Notes under the pieces: model-generated | Told to the model about the DNA's origin: nothing | The model's database searches: none | Seen by the model: only the letters and a program-made list of their open reading frames with translations | Assembly: GCF_001750105.1 (NCBI RefSeq) | Contig: NZ_CP014143.1 | Location: 124,001-188,000 of the forward strand | Direction of reading: 5' to 3' | Length of the DNA: 64,000 nucleotides | DNA from: Microbulbifer aggregans | GTDB lineage: Bacteria > Pseudomonadota > Gammaproteobacteria > Pseudomonadales > Cellvibrionaceae | In this document: one piece after another, positions 48,598-59,111 of the stretch | Layout of the letters: every line of letters begins with the position of its first letter | Numbering within the stretch: position 1 is the stretch's first letter | Program-made: the position numbers and the translations under genes

Positions 48598-49775
48598 CAG
48601 ATCAGGTTCTGTCGGATTGCCATCAGTAGTTCAGAGGCCTTGGCCCGCTTCAGGGGCTGGCCCTCGGTATCCCGGATACGCACTTCCACCAGGTCCGGGG
48701 TGCTGCGCACGACTACCAGGTAACCGGGGATTTCGGTTTCAGAGGCGCTGCCAGCACTGGGCAAATTGGAGAAGAGTACGGGTTCCACACCCTCCTTGAT
48801 CCGGATATTGGCGATCACCTGCTGCATGGTCACCTGCTCTGCTTGCCGGGCAAGGTCATCTTCTTCACTACCGCCCCAGGAGAACCAGCCACCGTCCTCT
48901 TCTTCATCGGTGAGTTCGCGGTCCTCGTCATAGGTGACATAGAAAATACCGAGATCGGCGTCTTCTCCGTGCATCCGATAAGCGCCGGAGTTCACCGCGT
49001 GGGCTACGGTTGCCCAAGCGCGGTCACGGCTAAGGGCCAGAGTGATAAAGGGCTCCTGGCCTGCAGGCTCTTTCAGCTGCACCTTGACGGAACCACCACC
49101 AATGGCCTGTGCTACCAGTGAGGCGGCCGCACCGGTCGCATCGGCGGCCAGCGCAGTGGACATCTCGTCGATCATCCAGCCCTCACGCTCGGGATTGCTG
49201 GACATCTCTGGCCAGGTGACGGCAGCGCTGGCTGGCATCTCCGCGGGCGCAGAGAGGTGGCGGACATGAATTTCAGTGGTATCCGGCTGCACCCCGGACT
49301 CCACCCGCAGGCGGTACTTGTCCTTGGTTTCAGGCGAATCCTTGAACTGGAGCCAGGTGGTTTCCATGATGCCGGCGGTGGCATCGGAACGCTCCAGCTG
49401 CAAGCCTGACGTGCGCAGGAAATAATGCAATTGTGGCCAGACCTCTGCCGGCGGTTGGGAGACCAGCACCCAGCGTCGGTTGCCGAGCTTCTGGATCTTC
49501 ACCCGTTCCAGCCCGGCGTTCACCGCCAGAGCCTGCGGACGCGGCACCTCGAACTCACCGCGCTCAAGTTCGGCAGCACCTACCTGGGGAATCTCGTACA
49601 GCTCTTCCTGGTTTTTGGCTTCCACTCCCTCAGGCAGCCGCAATGGCGGCAGGCTGTTGGCCATCTGGTAGTCGTCGGCCCGATCGCGGAAGTAGCCATT
49701 GTCGCCGAACACGCCGCAACCGCTCAGGGTCAGGCCGGCGATACAGAGTGCGGCTCCAGCAGTCAGTCTTGTCAT
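48597..49775 (-). CDS. bamC: Outer membrane protein assembly factor BamC
   Basis: 392 aa from the ATG at 49775 (AGGAAAGCAATA upstream; the longer frame to 49877 overlaps the start signals and is rejected). Signal peptide with lipobox LTLSGC, then the conserved unstructured BamC N-terminus (YFRDRADDYQMANSLPPLRLPEGV) that binds BamD, followed by two helix-grip domains. BamC is a lipoprotein subunit of the BAM complex, which assembles outer-membrane barrels such as the TBDRs in this window. It lies 58 bases after dapA, the same order as in E. coli. Confidence 0.93.
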   Translation of the reverse strand: MTRLTAGAALCIAGLTLSGCGVFGDNGYFRDRADDYQMANSLPPLRLPEGVEAKNQEELYEIPQVGAAELERGEFEVPRPQALAVNAGLERVKIQKLGNRRWVLVSQPPAEVWPQLHYFLRTSGLQLERSDATAGIMETTWLQFKDSPETKDKYRLRVESGVQPDTTEIHVRHLSAPAEMPASAAVTWPEMSSNPEREGWMIDEMSTALAADATGAAASLVAQAIGGGSVKVQLKEPAGQEPFITLALSRDRAWATVAHAVNSGAYRMHGEDADLGIFYVTYDEDRELTDEEEDGGWFSWGGSEEDDLARQAEQVTMQQVIANIRIKEGVEPVLFSNLPSAGSASETEIPGYLVVVRSTPDLVEVRIRDTEGQPLKRAKASELLMAIRQNLI

Positions 49776-49833
49776 TATTGCTTTCCTAAATCCAATTCTT
49801 GTTGGCGACACCGCCTGCAGCGGCTGGCCGCAA

Positions 49834-50709
49834 TCAGAGTACGCCGGCGGAGCGCAGGGCCTCGCGCACGGTTGCATGATGTTCCGGAGACAGGCTGGTC
49901 AATGGCAGGCGAATGCCGCCGTCGATATGCCCCATTTCCCGCAGCGCCCACTTTACCGGTATCGGGTTGGACTCCACAAACAGCACTTTGTGCAATATCT
50001 GGATGCGCTGGTCGATGGCCCGCGCGGTTTCCGCGTCGCCCTGCAACGCCGCCGCGCACATCTGCGCCATCGCCGCCGGCGCCACATTGGCAGTCACGCT
50101 CACATCGCCGTGGCCACCTGCCAGCATCAGCTCGAGGGCCGTAGCGTCGTCACCAGAATAGATGGCAAATCCCTCGGGCAGCGTTTCGATCAGTTCCCGC
50201 GCACGCTCCAGATCGCCAGTGGCCTCTTTGATACCAACGATATTGCCGATGGCGGCCAGTCGACGCACCGTCTCCGGCTGCATATCCACCGCAGTGCGGC
50301 CAGGGACGTTGTAGAGAATCTGCGGGATGGAAACCGCCTTGGCCACCGTCTTGTAATGCTGGTAGAGGCCTTCCTGGGTCGGTTTGTTGTAATAGGGTGT
50401 CACCAGCAGGCAGGCATCGGCACCGCATTTGGCGGCGGTTTCAGTCAGCTCGATCGCCTCCGTGGTGGAGTTGGCGCCAGTCCCGGCGATCACCGGAATA
50501 CGGCCTGCAACCTGGTCCACCACGCGGCGGATGACTTCCAGGTGCTCGTTCACGTCCAGAGTGGCAGATTCACCGGTAGTGCCCACAGCCACAATGGCGC
50601 TGGTCCCCTGCTCGATATGCCACTCCACCAGATTGTGCAGGCTGTCCCAATCCAGGCCGCCGTCTGCGAACATTGGGGTAACCAGGGCCACCATACTGCC
50701 GGAAAACAT
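49834..50709 (-). CDS. dapA: 4-hydroxy-tetrahydrodipicolinate synthase
   Basis: 291 aa. Condenses pyruvate with aspartate semialdehyde in the lysine/meso-diaminopimelate pathway. All catalytic residues fall at the E. coli positions: Thr44-Thr45 in GTTGES, Tyr133 in LYNVPGR and the Schiff-base Lys161 in GIKEATG. GGAGTTAGG directly precedes the ATG. First gene of the dapA-bamC-MBL unit. Confidence 0.98.
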   Translation of the reverse strand: MFSGSMVALVTPMFADGGLDWDSLHNLVEWHIEQGTSAIVAVGTTGESATLDVNEHLEVIRRVVDQVAGRIPVIAGTGANSTTEAIELTETAAKCGADACLLVTPYYNKPTQEGLYQHYKTVAKAVSIPQILYNVPGRTAVDMQPETVRRLAAIGNIVGIKEATGDLERARELIETLPEGFAIYSGDDATALELMLAGGHGDVSVTANVAPAAMAQMCAAALQGDAETARAIDQRIQILHKVLFVESNPIPVKWALREMGHIDGGIRLPLTSLSPEHHATVREALRSAGVL

Positions 50710-50828
50710 CCTAACTCCTTACTGTTGGGCCAGCCGGCGGCTTGTCGCCGGGAGCCGGCGCCGCCAAAAATAGACCGGTATGTTACTGAGCGCCGGGGGC
50801 AGATGCCAGAGCGTCCCGGTGCCTCTTT

Positions 50829-51800
50829 TCAACGCCCAGCGGGCGACTTTCTGCGCTTTTTCTTGCGCTTGCGCACCCCGTCATAGATCCCCGGTTCCCC
50901 GGGGGGGCGGGTTTTGAACCGCCGGTGCACCCACATGTACTGCTCCGGGTTCTCACGCATACGCGCCTCGACGAACTGATTGACCAGCACCGCGTCTTTC
51001 AGTTCGTCGCCGGACGGAATTTCCTCAATGGGCGGGTAGACCTTGACCCGGTAGCCAGCGCCACCTTCCAACCGTGTGACGATGTAGGGCACAACCTGCG
51101 CGCGCCCTACCCGGGCAAAGCGCGAGGTCCCGGTCACAGTCGCCGCCTGCTGGCCGAAGAGTGGCGCAAAAACGCCCTGTTTGATGCCGTAGTCCTGATC
51201 TGGCGCATACCAGACTGCCCGGCCCCGCTTCAGTGCCCGCAGCATGCCACGCACATCTTTGCGCTGGAACACCTCTGAATCGGCGCCGTGGCGCTCCCGG
51301 CCCTTGCGCTGCATATAGTCGTAGACCGGGTTTTTGTGCGGCCGGTACATGCCATCCACCGGGTGGCTCAGGGACATGAACTGAGCACCGATCTCCAGAG
51401 TGGTGAAGTGCATCGCCAGCATCACCACACCCTGGCCCCGCTCCGCCGGTTCCTTCAGGTACTCCAGCCCCTCGATCGTGAAACGCTTGCGCAACCAGCG
51501 GCCGGAACGGAACCAGGCCATACCGGTTTCCATCAGGGCGATACCGTTGGACTCAAAATTCTGGCGCAGTAAGGTATGACGTTCCGCCTCTGATTTTTCC
51601 GGAAAGCACAGTGCCAGGTTGCGCTCCGCAATGGTTCGCCGACTGCTGGCGAGGCGCAGCATGACCCGGCCCAGCCCACGGCCGATCGCCAGCTGCCAGC
51701 GGTAGGGCAGCTGTGCCGCCAGGTACCAGAGACCAAATAACAGCCAGGTCGGCCAGTAACGCGGATGCAACAGCGCCGCGCGGAAATGCGGTTTTTCCAT
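50829..51800 (-). CDS. LpxL/HtrB-type lipid A acyltransferase
   Basis: 323 aa. Inner-membrane acyltransferase that adds a secondary acyl chain to Kdo2-lipid A. An N-terminal membrane anchor (WPTWLLFGLWYLAAQLPY) is followed by the catalytic HxxxxE in MHFTTLEIG (His131, Glu136, one residue from the E. coli LpxL positions), MYRPHKNPVYD and AVWYAPDQDYG. The C-terminus is a basic tail rich in Lys and Arg. It might be LpxL, LpxM or LpxP; sequence alone does not decide. It is 119 bases downstream of dapA's start on the same strand and 96 bases after the flippase gene. Confidence 0.92.
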   Translation of the reverse strand: MEKPHFRAALLHPRYWPTWLLFGLWYLAAQLPYRWQLAIGRGLGRVMLRLASSRRTIAERNLALCFPEKSEAERHTLLRQNFESNGIALMETGMAWFRSGRWLRKRFTIEGLEYLKEPAERGQGVVMLAMHFTTLEIGAQFMSLSHPVDGMYRPHKNPVYDYMQRKGRERHGADSEVFQRKDVRGMLRALKRGRAVWYAPDQDYGIKQGVFAPLFGQQAATVTGTSRFARVGRAQVVPYIVTRLEGGAGYRVKVYPPIEEIPSGDELKDAVLVNQFVEARMRENPEQYMWVHRRFKTRPPGEPGIYDGVRKRKKKRRKSPAGR

Positions 51801-51896
51801 AATTCAGGGGAACGATTGCCGCCAGAGTGAGAGAAAGCGGCGCATTATAGCGGATAAATGGCCGTCGATGCGCCGCTGGCCACGCTTCCGGTTGCG

Positions 51897-53204
51897 CTAG
51901 CCCTGGCCCGGGTTGCCACGCCTCAGTTCTGCCAGCTGATGGACTGCCAGTAATGCCAGGGATCCGTACATCAATAACATCGACACCATATAGGCGATAG
52001 CGGCACCAGTGGCCTCCAGGCGGGGCACCAGCAGCCATAGCAACACCACCTGCAGCAGCGCACAGGCGGCGAGGGTGCCGAAAGTCAGCAGGTTATGCCC
52101 GCGGTACTTGAAGTAAGTCGGGGCCACACCGAGCAGCACTGTGGTGGCGATGGTGACAGAGAGCAGGCGAAAAGCGGTGCCGCCCTCCTCCGCAAACTCC
52201 GGCCGGAACAGTTCCATCAATGGATTGGTGAACAGGAACACCATCGCGAGGAACAGCCCCAGGGTCGGCACCAGCCACAGCAGCCGCACCCGGCGATAGC
52301 GGTTAACCGCCCGGTAGTCTCCGTATTCCATCAATACCGAGAGCTCCCGGGCATACACCCTGTTGGTCGCCACGGCCAGGATTGCCGCCACGCTGGCCAT
52401 CGACAATGCCGCGGCGTAAGCGCCTGTGGCAGCTGGCGAGGGTTGCAGCCAGTCCAACATCAACACCGCGACCTGTGCCACCACCCCCATACCCAGGCGA
52501 TAGAGCCAGAACGGCAGTGATGCGCGCCGCCAGCCGGGCCGCTGCGCCGTCGATTCACAGCCCCGGCGCGAACCGGTCCAGGTCCGGTGTACCCAGTAAC
52601 CGAGCGCCACCAGTGCTGCCAACCAGCCGCCACCCCAGCAGACAATGGCCGTAACGCCGGTTAACGCGAGCGGAAGGAACACCACGAGCGCGACCAGGAC
52701 CAGGGCCACCAGCGGTACCAGCAGCAGAGTTGCAACTGCGGCCCGTACGCATTCGCCGGTGGCACTCAGGACGGCAGCGAGAAAATTCACCAGCACGGCG
52801 ACCGGCACAAACAGGCAGCAAAGATAAACCGCATGGAGGGTATCCGCAGGGAACTCGCGCACCTCGCGCGCCCAAATTGCGGCGAGCGCGCCCACGATGA
52901 GGGCCCCACCGAGGATGCGGCAGACGCCAAAGCGGAACAGATCCGCGGCCAGCTGCCACTGGCCGCGATCAAACTTGCCCGGCATCAGTCTCAACGCGTA
53001 CTTGTCCAGCCCCTGCGCAGCGATAGCCAACAGCAGCAGATAGAATGCGGCAGCAACCACGTAGGCTTCAAAGGCCTCGGCATCGAGGAGGCGGGCCAGC
53101 AACAGCGTGACGGTGAAAGTAAGCAGCTGGCCGACCACGCCCACAGCAGCGAGGCGACCCACCTCGGTCAGGTGCTCTCGTCGCTCCCGCTCAGCATCAG
53201 CCAT
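51897..53204 (-). CDS. Polysaccharide flippase-like membrane protein (MOP superfamily)
   Basis: 435 aa from the ATG at 53204; a GTG three codons upstream is an alternative. About 12 membrane helices in two halves, beginning VGRLAAVGVVGQLLTFTVTLLLARLLDAEAFEAYVVA, the usual start of Wzx/RfbX-type flippases, with a later GGTAFRLLSVTIATTVLLGVAPTYFKYRGHN segment. Members move lipid-linked oligosaccharides across the inner membrane. No glycosyltransferases are adjacent, so the substrate is unknown; its position by the lipid A acyltransferase gene fits an envelope role. Confidence 0.85.
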   Translation of the reverse strand: MADAERERREHLTEVGRLAAVGVVGQLLTFTVTLLLARLLDAEAFEAYVVAAAFYLLLLAIAAQGLDKYALRLMPGKFDRGQWQLAADLFRFGVCRILGGALIVGALAAIWAREVREFPADTLHAVYLCCLFVPVAVLVNFLAAVLSATGECVRAAVATLLLVPLVALVLVALVVFLPLALTGVTAIVCWGGGWLAALVALGYWVHRTWTGSRRGCESTAQRPGWRRASLPFWLYRLGMGVVAQVAVLMLDWLQPSPAATGAYAAALSMASVAAILAVATNRVYARELSVLMEYGDYRAVNRYRRVRLLWLVPTLGLFLAMVFLFTNPLMELFRPEFAEEGGTAFRLLSVTIATTVLLGVAPTYFKYRGHNLLTFGTLAACALLQVVLLWLLVPRLEATGAAIAYMVSMLLMYGSLALLAVHQLAELRRGNPGQG

Positions 53205-53327
53205 GTATGACACCTAGCCCTCGCCAGGAGGGGCAGGCAAAGCGCAGCACCACGAGCCATGAGCTTTGCGAGCTAACAGGCCCTGGTTGCTACGCCGATT
53301 GGGGTTCGAAGGGATCGGGCACTCAAA

Positions 53328-53561
53328 TCAGTGCCGCAATAACGTATCCAGCTCGTCTACCACTTCGCACCAATCCGAGTCATCCAGAATCGCCTCCTTC
53401 AGAAACTCGCGCTGCCCGTCAGACCAGAATGGCGCTTGGGCCAGCTTCTGGTCGCCGGCCAGGTGGTGGCGGGCGATAAATTCGTCGATGGCAGCGTCCT
53501 CAGAAGCGAGACCCAGCTGCGCGAACAGGTCATTCAGGTTGTGATGTGTAGAAGTATCCAT
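53328..53561 (-). CDS. DUF2789 family small protein
   Basis: 77 aa from the ATG at 53561 (GGAG at 5 bases; an in-frame start eight codons upstream lacks support). Characteristic pattern: HHNLNDLFAQLGL at the N-terminus, FIARHHLAGDQKLAQAPFW in the middle, REFLKEAILDDSDWCEVVDEL at the end. A conserved gammaproteobacterial protein without an assigned function. Confidence 0.9.
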   Translation of the reverse strand: MDTSTHHNLNDLFAQLGLASEDAAIDEFIARHHLAGDQKLAQAPFWSDGQREFLKEAILDDSDWCEVVDELDTLLRH

Positions 53562-53993
53562 TGCGGCTCCAGCTGAAAGTTGCATAGGTTTGCTTCCGCC
53601 TCCTATCGATCAATTATAGAGGGCACATCCCGCCGCAGTGATCGTCACCGACGCCTTTCCCCAGCCAGCAACTCTGGCTTGCGTCGCAGGGACATCACCA
53701 TATTGGCGCTTAAGGTTTTACCTTGGGGTTTTGCCCCCGCAATTCAACCGGTGCTCTACAGCCATCGGTTCTGGCACTTTTGCCTCCAGCTTGTGAGGAG
53801 CCGGTCGATTTTTCTCTGCAAGATCCCCGAAATGATTAATGCGCCAACTTTGATCTGGATCACAGCCTTAATCGCTCGCGGGCCTCATTACGCCGCGCCG
53901 CGTATTGCCCGTCGACACTAGATTGATATTCTCAATCCCGCTCAACGGGCAAAAATTAATTCCAAAAATAACGTAATCGACGAGGAAATAACT
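53562..53993. other. Intergenic region upstream of the 878-aa receptor gene
   Basis: 432 bases between the divergent DUF2789 and receptor genes. Near the receptor, GATTGA-TATTC-TCAATC (53921-53937) and the overlapping CCCG-CTCAA-CGGG (53938-53948) are short inverted repeats that could be operator or leader elements. No gene seen. Confidence 0.45.
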
Positions 53994-56630
53994 ATGGAAA
54001 GGTTCTTTGCAAAGAAGACACCGCTGGCACTCTGTGTCTCGGCGCTCTGCCTGATGGGGCAAGCCCCCGTGGCCCTAGCACAGCAGGCGCAGGCCACCGA
54101 AGAGCGGGAGTTGGAGCTGGTGGAGGTTACCGGCTCCCACATTAAACGTGCCGAGATGGATGGCCCTTCTCCTGTGGCCAGCCTCAGTGCGGACGACATC
54201 GCCGCAACTGGTGTCACCGATCTGATTGGCCTCTTCAGCAAGCTGCCCATATCAGGACAGGGCACCTTCTCTACCCAGGCCAACAGTAGTGACGATACTG
54301 CCAATGGCGGTTCGAGTGTTTCACTGCGAGGGCTCGGTGCGGATTCGACATTGATTCTCGTCAACGGCCGCCGGGTATCGGTCAGTCCCTTCGCGAAGAA
54401 TATCGATACCGCATTCGTCGATATCAACAATATTCCACTGGCGGCCATTGAACGTGTCGATGTGCTTAAGGACGGTGCTTCCGCTACCTACGGCTCGGAC
54501 GCCATCGCCGGGGTAATCAATATCATCCTGCGGGATGACTTCGATGGAGTTGAACTGTCAGGCAAAGTTGGCGGCACTGCTGATGGCGGCGGTAGCGAGA
54601 GCAACCTCAGCATGGTGTGGGGCAATGTCACCGACAACAGCAGTCACACGTTCATTCTCGATTATTTCAACCGGGATGAGATCCTTTACGCCGACCGGGA
54701 CTACTCCCGCTCCGCCAATCAGGCGGCGCTGCGCCCCGGTGACCCGTTTGCCACCGATTTCCGCAGCTCCGCGGGCATTCCGGGCACCATTGAACTCGCA
54801 TCGGATCCCTCTACTCGCGTCCCCGACACTTTCGGCAGCGACATCTGCGCCCCTGAAGAGACTGTTGGCGATTTTTGTCGCTACGACTACGCGCCATTCA
54901 TGAGTATGGTTCCCTCTTCCGAGCGCGTGAGCTTCAATTACCTGGGCCGCTACACCGTCACCGACAGTATCGAGGCCTTCGCGGAAATCAATGGTCAGAA
55001 CACCAAGACGACCGTCAAAGGAGCGGGTAGCCCCAGCTTCGAAGAGCTGTTTATGAGTGGTGACAACCCCAATCACCCCTTTGCCGATGTCCCCACAAGC
55101 CCCTTCTATCAGCAAGACCTGACCATGCGCCGGCGCACGGTGGAAATCGGCAACCGCCGCAAGGAAGTGGAATCCGATTACTTCCGCAGCGTGATGGGGC
55201 TTGAGGGACAACTGGGAGGCTGGAACTGGGAGGCAGCGTACAGCTATATCAAGAGCGATGCCGTAGAACGCGGCGTGGATGGATTCCCCAATTCCCGCCG
55301 GGTGCAGGAGGCAATCGACAGCGGACTGTGGAACCCCTTTGAACCCTCTTCGAACTCTGCAGAGGCACTCGCCTACATCGAAACGACGACCAGCCGTGTG
55401 GGCAAGTCCACCACCCGCTCCTACGATGTACAGCTCTCCGGCCCGATCATGGCCATGGCCAGTGGTGACCTGATGCTGGCGCTGGGCGCGGAACACCGTC
55501 AGGACTCCATCAGCGACAACCCCGACGACCAGTTCCTGCGCGGCGACATCTTTGGCACCGAGGCCACCCAGGCCAATGGCAGCCGCGACAACACCGCCGT
55601 GTTCGCCGAGCTGGCGGTACCGGTTCTCGACACACTGGAAGTCCAGCTTGCCGCTCGCCACGAGGACTACAGCGATTTCGGCACCACGACGGACCCAAAG
55701 GTGTCATTTCTGTGGTCCGCCATGGATAACCTGTCCTTCCGCGGCTCCTGGGGCACCGCTTTCCGCGCGCCTTCACTGGCACAACTCGGCCTTGGCCGCA
55801 CTGATGAATCCCCCAACCTGGTGGACGATGTCCGCTGTGAGGCGGTGGGGAATATCAACAAGGCCTGTGAGCCGCAGGAATATACCGCGGTATTTGCCGG
55901 CAACCCCGATCTCGGACCGGAGGAATCCGAGAGCTATAACCTGGGCATGATCGTCAATCTCGATGAGCAGCTGGTGCTGACGCTGGACTACTACAACTAC
56001 GATATCGAGAACATCATCGATTCCGATACCCAGTATGTGTTCAGCAACCTGGGCAACGATCCTGTCGTGGTCGTACGCCGTCCCACCGCCATCGCCGGAG
56101 ACCCGGGTGAAGTCGTACTCATCAACGACTCGTTCCAGAACCTGGGCGACCTGACCACCAACGGTATCGATCTGGATCTGCGCTACAACCTCGACACCGA
56201 CTATGGCAGCTTCGGGTTCTCATACGTGATGAACTACATGCTGGAGTACGAGGAGCTGCGTCCCGCAGCTGACGGTGGTACTCGCGTCAATCGCGAAGCG
56301 GGAGATTACGAACTGCCGGAAATGCGCTGGACCGCCGCCATGGACTGGAATCGCGACAATATCTCGGCCCGCCTGGCGGTCAACTTTATCGACGAATTCG
56401 CCCAAGACGCCGCGGTGCAGCAGCCCGGCATGAGTGACATTGACTCGATGACGACGGTAGACACCACGGTGAACTACTTCGGCTTTGACAAAGTCACGGT
56501 CACTCTTGGGGTTACCAACCTGCTGGATGAGGAACCGCCGATGGACTATGCGGACTTCATGGGTTTCACCCCGACAGTCCACAGCGGTCAGGGGCGTTTT
56601 GCCTACCTCTCCTCCACCTACACTTTCTGA
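53994..56630 (+). CDS. TonB-dependent receptor
   Basis: 878 aa, outer membrane. Signal peptide about 29 residues (ALCVSALCLMGQAPVALAQ), TonB-box-like LELVEVTGSHIKR, plug (SSVSLRGLGADSTLILVNGRR, DGASATYGSDAIAGVINI) and a barrel ending LSSTYTF with a terminal Phe. GAGGAAATAAC precedes the ATG. A single-gene unit with its own terminator, well away from the other receptors. Several loop Cys (CAPEETVGDFC, CEAVGNINKAC). Ligand unknown. Confidence 0.94.
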   Translation: MERFFAKKTPLALCVSALCLMGQAPVALAQQAQATEERELELVEVTGSHIKRAEMDGPSPVASLSADDIAATGVTDLIGLFSKLPISGQGTFSTQANSSDDTANGGSSVSLRGLGADSTLILVNGRRVSVSPFAKNIDTAFVDINNIPLAAIERVDVLKDGASATYGSDAIAGVINIILRDDFDGVELSGKVGGTADGGGSESNLSMVWGNVTDNSSHTFILDYFNRDEILYADRDYSRSANQAALRPGDPFATDFRSSAGIPGTIELASDPSTRVPDTFGSDICAPEETVGDFCRYDYAPFMSMVPSSERVSFNYLGRYTVTDSIEAFAEINGQNTKTTVKGAGSPSFEELFMSGDNPNHPFADVPTSPFYQQDLTMRRRTVEIGNRRKEVESDYFRSVMGLEGQLGGWNWEAAYSYIKSDAVERGVDGFPNSRRVQEAIDSGLWNPFEPSSNSAEALAYIETTTSRVGKSTTRSYDVQLSGPIMAMASGDLMLALGAEHRQDSISDNPDDQFLRGDIFGTEATQANGSRDNTAVFAELAVPVLDTLEVQLAARHEDYSDFGTTTDPKVSFLWSAMDNLSFRGSWGTAFRAPSLAQLGLGRTDESPNLVDDVRCEAVGNINKACEPQEYTAVFAGNPDLGPEESESYNLGMIVNLDEQLVLTLDYYNYDIENIIDSDTQYVFSNLGNDPVVVVRRPTAIAGDPGEVVLINDSFQNLGDLTTNGIDLDLRYNLDTDYGSFGFSYVMNYMLEYEELRPAADGGTRVNREAGDYELPEMRWTAAMDWNRDNISARLAVNFIDEFAQDAAVQQPGMSDIDSMTTVDTTVNYFGFDKVTVTLGVTNLLDEEPPMDYADFMGFTPTVHSGQGRFAYLSSTYTF

Positions 56631-56653
56631 TTGGCTGACGCCAGCTAACAAAA

Positions 56654-56687
56654 GGGCCGCTCTCCAGTCCGGGGAGCGGCCCTTTTT
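56654..56687. terminator. Bidirectional terminator between the receptor and tas
   Basis: Stem GGGCCGCTCTCC/GGGGAGCGGCCC (12 bp with one G-T pair), 5-base loop, A4 before and T5 after. It serves the receptor and probably also the convergent tas gene. Confidence 0.92.
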
Positions 56688-56743
56688 GGTTGGCAACCTG
56701 CTCGCACCGATTCCAACTCCCGGCACGAGATCTTATTGATTAA

Positions 56744-57787
56744 TCAGGGCGCGGGGTTCGGGTTCTCGCAATGGATGGCCTCGATGCCATCCAGAACCGC
56801 CTGATCGAGCTTGAGGGAGACACTCTCGATATCGCTCTTCAGCTGATCCATGGTGGTCGCACCGATGATATTGGACGTCACGAAGGGCTGCTGATTGACG
56901 AACGCCAGTGCCATCTGTGCAGGGTCCAGACCGGCCTCACGGGCCAAGCGCACATATTCTGTCGTCGCTGCCTCCGCCCGCGGGCCGGTATAGCGCTGGA
57001 AGCGCTCAAACAACGTCAGGCGCGCGCCCGCCGGTTTCTGTCCGCCCAGGTATTTGCCGGACAGGGCCCCAAACGCCAGCGGCGAATAGGCCAGCAGTCC
57101 GCACTGTTCGCGGATCGCCATTTCCGCGCAGCCAACCTCAAAGGTACGGTTCAGCAGGTTGTAAGGATTCTGGATGCTGGCGATGCGTGGCTTGCCCAGT
57201 GCCGCCGACAGTTTCAGGTACTCCATCATGCCCCAGGGCGTTTCATTGGAAATACCGATATGGCGCACTTTGCCCGCTTTGATCAGTTCCTCGAGCGCAT
57301 CGACCGTTTCGGCAATGGCAATACCGTCGTCGCTGCCGTGCTCGTAGCCTAGACGGCCAAAGAAGTTGGTCTGCCGCTCGGGCCAGTGCACCTGGTAAAG
57401 GTCGATATAGTCCGTGCGCAGACGCTGCAGGGATGCGTCGCAAGCGGCAAAAATCTGCTCCCGGTTCAGGCGGGGACCTCCGCGAATATGGCCGACGCCG
57501 GAATTGGATTCCCCCCGACCGGTCACCTTGGTAGCGAGAATGCACTTGTCCCGATTACCGCGCGCAGCCAGCCAGTTGCCGATATATTCCTCGGTACGCC
57601 CCTGGGTTTCCGCCCGCGGCGGTACCGGGTACATCTCGGCGCAGTCAATAAAATTGACTCCCTGATCCAGCGCGTAGTCCAGCTGCTCGAAAGCGTCCGC
57701 CTCAGTATTCTGTTCGCCGTAGGTCATGGTGCCCAGGCAAATCACACTGACTTCCAGGCCGGTGGTGCCCAGCTTGCGGTATTCCAT
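56744..57787 (-). CDS. tas: Aldo/keto reductase Tas
   Basis: 347 aa from the ATG at 57787 (AGGAG upstream; an in-frame TTG seven codons earlier is unlikely), matching the 346-aa E. coli Tas. NADPH-dependent TIM-barrel oxidoreductase. Catalytic tetrad residues are visible: Asp and Tyr in FIDCAEMYPVPPR, Lys in ILATKVTGRG and His in YQVHWPER. The VPPRAETQGRTEEYIGNWLA and GATTMDQLKSDIESV segments are typical of Tas. E. coli Tas was found as a suppressor of tyrosine auxotrophy during starvation; the natural substrate is unclear. Single gene, 145 bases after fabV on the same strand. Confidence 0.93.
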   Translation of the reverse strand: MEYRKLGTTGLEVSVICLGTMTYGEQNTEADAFEQLDYALDQGVNFIDCAEMYPVPPRAETQGRTEEYIGNWLAARGNRDKCILATKVTGRGESNSGVGHIRGGPRLNREQIFAACDASLQRLRTDYIDLYQVHWPERQTNFFGRLGYEHGSDDGIAIAETVDALEELIKAGKVRHIGISNETPWGMMEYLKLSAALGKPRIASIQNPYNLLNRTFEVGCAEMAIREQCGLLAYSPLAFGALSGKYLGGQKPAGARLTLFERFQRYTGPRAEAATTEYVRLAREAGLDPAQMALAFVNQQPFVTSNIIGATTMDQLKSDIESVSLKLDQAVLDGIEAIHCENPNPAP

Positions 57788-57932
57788 GGAGAAGCTCCTG
57801 TCACTCAAAGATGCAGGGCATTATGCAGGATGAAAGCTACGAGTTGCAGGATGCAGTACGCGAAGAGAGAGGGGAAAGCAAACTCAGGAGGAGAAAAGCC
57901 GGAGCGACGGATGCCGCCCCGGCTGCGGGCCA

Positions 57933-59111
57933 TTACTGGAAATTAGCCTCCACGATCGGGCTGATGTCCGCGTCGTAGTCGACACCGGCTACACCAAAGC
58001 CGAACAGCTTCAGGAAGTCCGCCTGGTAACCCTTGTAGTCGGTCAGGTCAAACAGGTTTTCCTCGGTGACTTCCGGCCACAGCTTTTCGATCTTGGCCTG
58101 GGTCTCCGGGCGCAGCTCCTTGTCGTCCATGCGATAACGGTTATCGCTGTCGAGACGTGGGCTGTCGGTGTAAAGCCCCTCCGTATACAGGCGGTAAAGC
58201 TGTTCGATACAACCCTCGTGGGTGCCTTCTTCCTTCATCACCTTGTAAACCAGGGAGATGTACAGGGGCATCACCGGGATTGCGGAACTGGACTGGGTCA
58301 CCAGCGCCTTCAGCACCGCCACGTGGGCATCTGCCTGACCGCTGGAGGTAATTTCCTTGGCCGCGCGGTCCAGGTCTTCTTTCGCCTTGCCGATGGTGGC
58401 GTGACCGTAGATCGGCCAGGTCAGCTGCTCACCGATATAGGTGTAGGCGACGGTCTTGCAGTCATCGGTCAGCACGCCGGCCTTAGACAGGGCATCAAGC
58501 CACAGTTCCCAGTCCTCACCACCCATGACCTTTACGGTCGCTGCGATCTCTTCCTCATTGGCGGGCTCGAGGGTGATATCAGAGATCTCCAGCTTGTCGG
58601 TGTTGAGGTTGCGGGCGGTATAGGACTTGCCGATCGGCTTCAGCACCGACGAGTGGAGCTCATCGGTCTTCGGATCCTTGCGGCGCGGGGAAGCGAGGCT
58701 GTAGACAACCAAATCTACTTTGCCCATATCCTGTTTGATCATCTCGATGGCCTGGGCTTTCACCTCATCGGAGAAGGCGTCGCCATTGATGCTCTTGGCA
58801 TACAGTCCGGCCTTGTGTGCCTCTTCCTCGAAGGCGGCCGCATTGTAGTAACCGGCGGAAGCGGTGCGCTTCTCGGTCGGTGGCTTTTCAAAAAACACCC
58901 CCAGGGTGTTGGCACCACTACCGAAGGCAGCGGCAATGCGGGAAGCCAGGCCGTAACCGGTGGAGGCGCCCACCACCAGTACGTTTTTGGGGCCGCCGTC
59001 GATGGGGGATTGCGCCTTGATGTAATCGATCTGCTCGCGCACGTTGGCAGCACAGCCCTGCGGATGGGCGTTGGTACAGATAAAGCCGCGCACTTTTGGC
59101 TGAATGATCAT
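57933..59111 (-). CDS. fabV: Enoyl-ACP reductase FabV
   Basis: 392 aa, usual FabV length. NADH-dependent reductase catalysing the last step of fatty-acid elongation. N-terminal [15 protein letters not shown] is diagnostic, followed by the Rossmann motif [19 protein letters not shown] and the active-site [10 protein letters not shown] (Tyr-x8-Lys). LPLF-type long loops make FabV resistant to triclosan in other species. No other fab genes nearby. Confidence 0.97.
   Translation of the reverse strand: MIIQPKVRGFICTNAHPQGCAANVREQIDYIKAQSPIDGGPKNVLVVGASTGYGLASRIAAAFGSGANTLGVFFEKPPTEKRTASAGYYNAAAFEEEAHKAGLYAKSINGDAFSDEVKAQAIEMIKQDMGKVDLVVYSLASPRRKDPKTDELHSSVLKPIGKSYTARNLNTDKLEISDITLEPANEEEIAATVKVMGGEDWELWLDALSKAGVLTDDCKTVAYTYIGEQLTWPIYGHATIGKAKEDLDRAAKEITSSGQADAHVAVLKALVTQSSSAIPVMPLYISLVYKVMKEEGTHEGCIEQLYRLYTEGLYTDSPRLDSDNRYRMDDKELRPETQAKIEKLWPEVTEENLFDLTDYKGYQADFLKLFGFGVAGVDYDADISPIVEANFQ

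Noticed and set aside
53266..53544. Possible tRNA T-loop (GGTTCGAA) near the DUF2789 gene
   Set aside because: No acceptor or anticodon stems could be folded around it.
53921..53937. Fur box upstream of the 878-aa receptor
   Set aside because: GATTGATATTCTCAATC is an inverted repeat but does not match the GATAAT-type Fur consensus well enough to claim.
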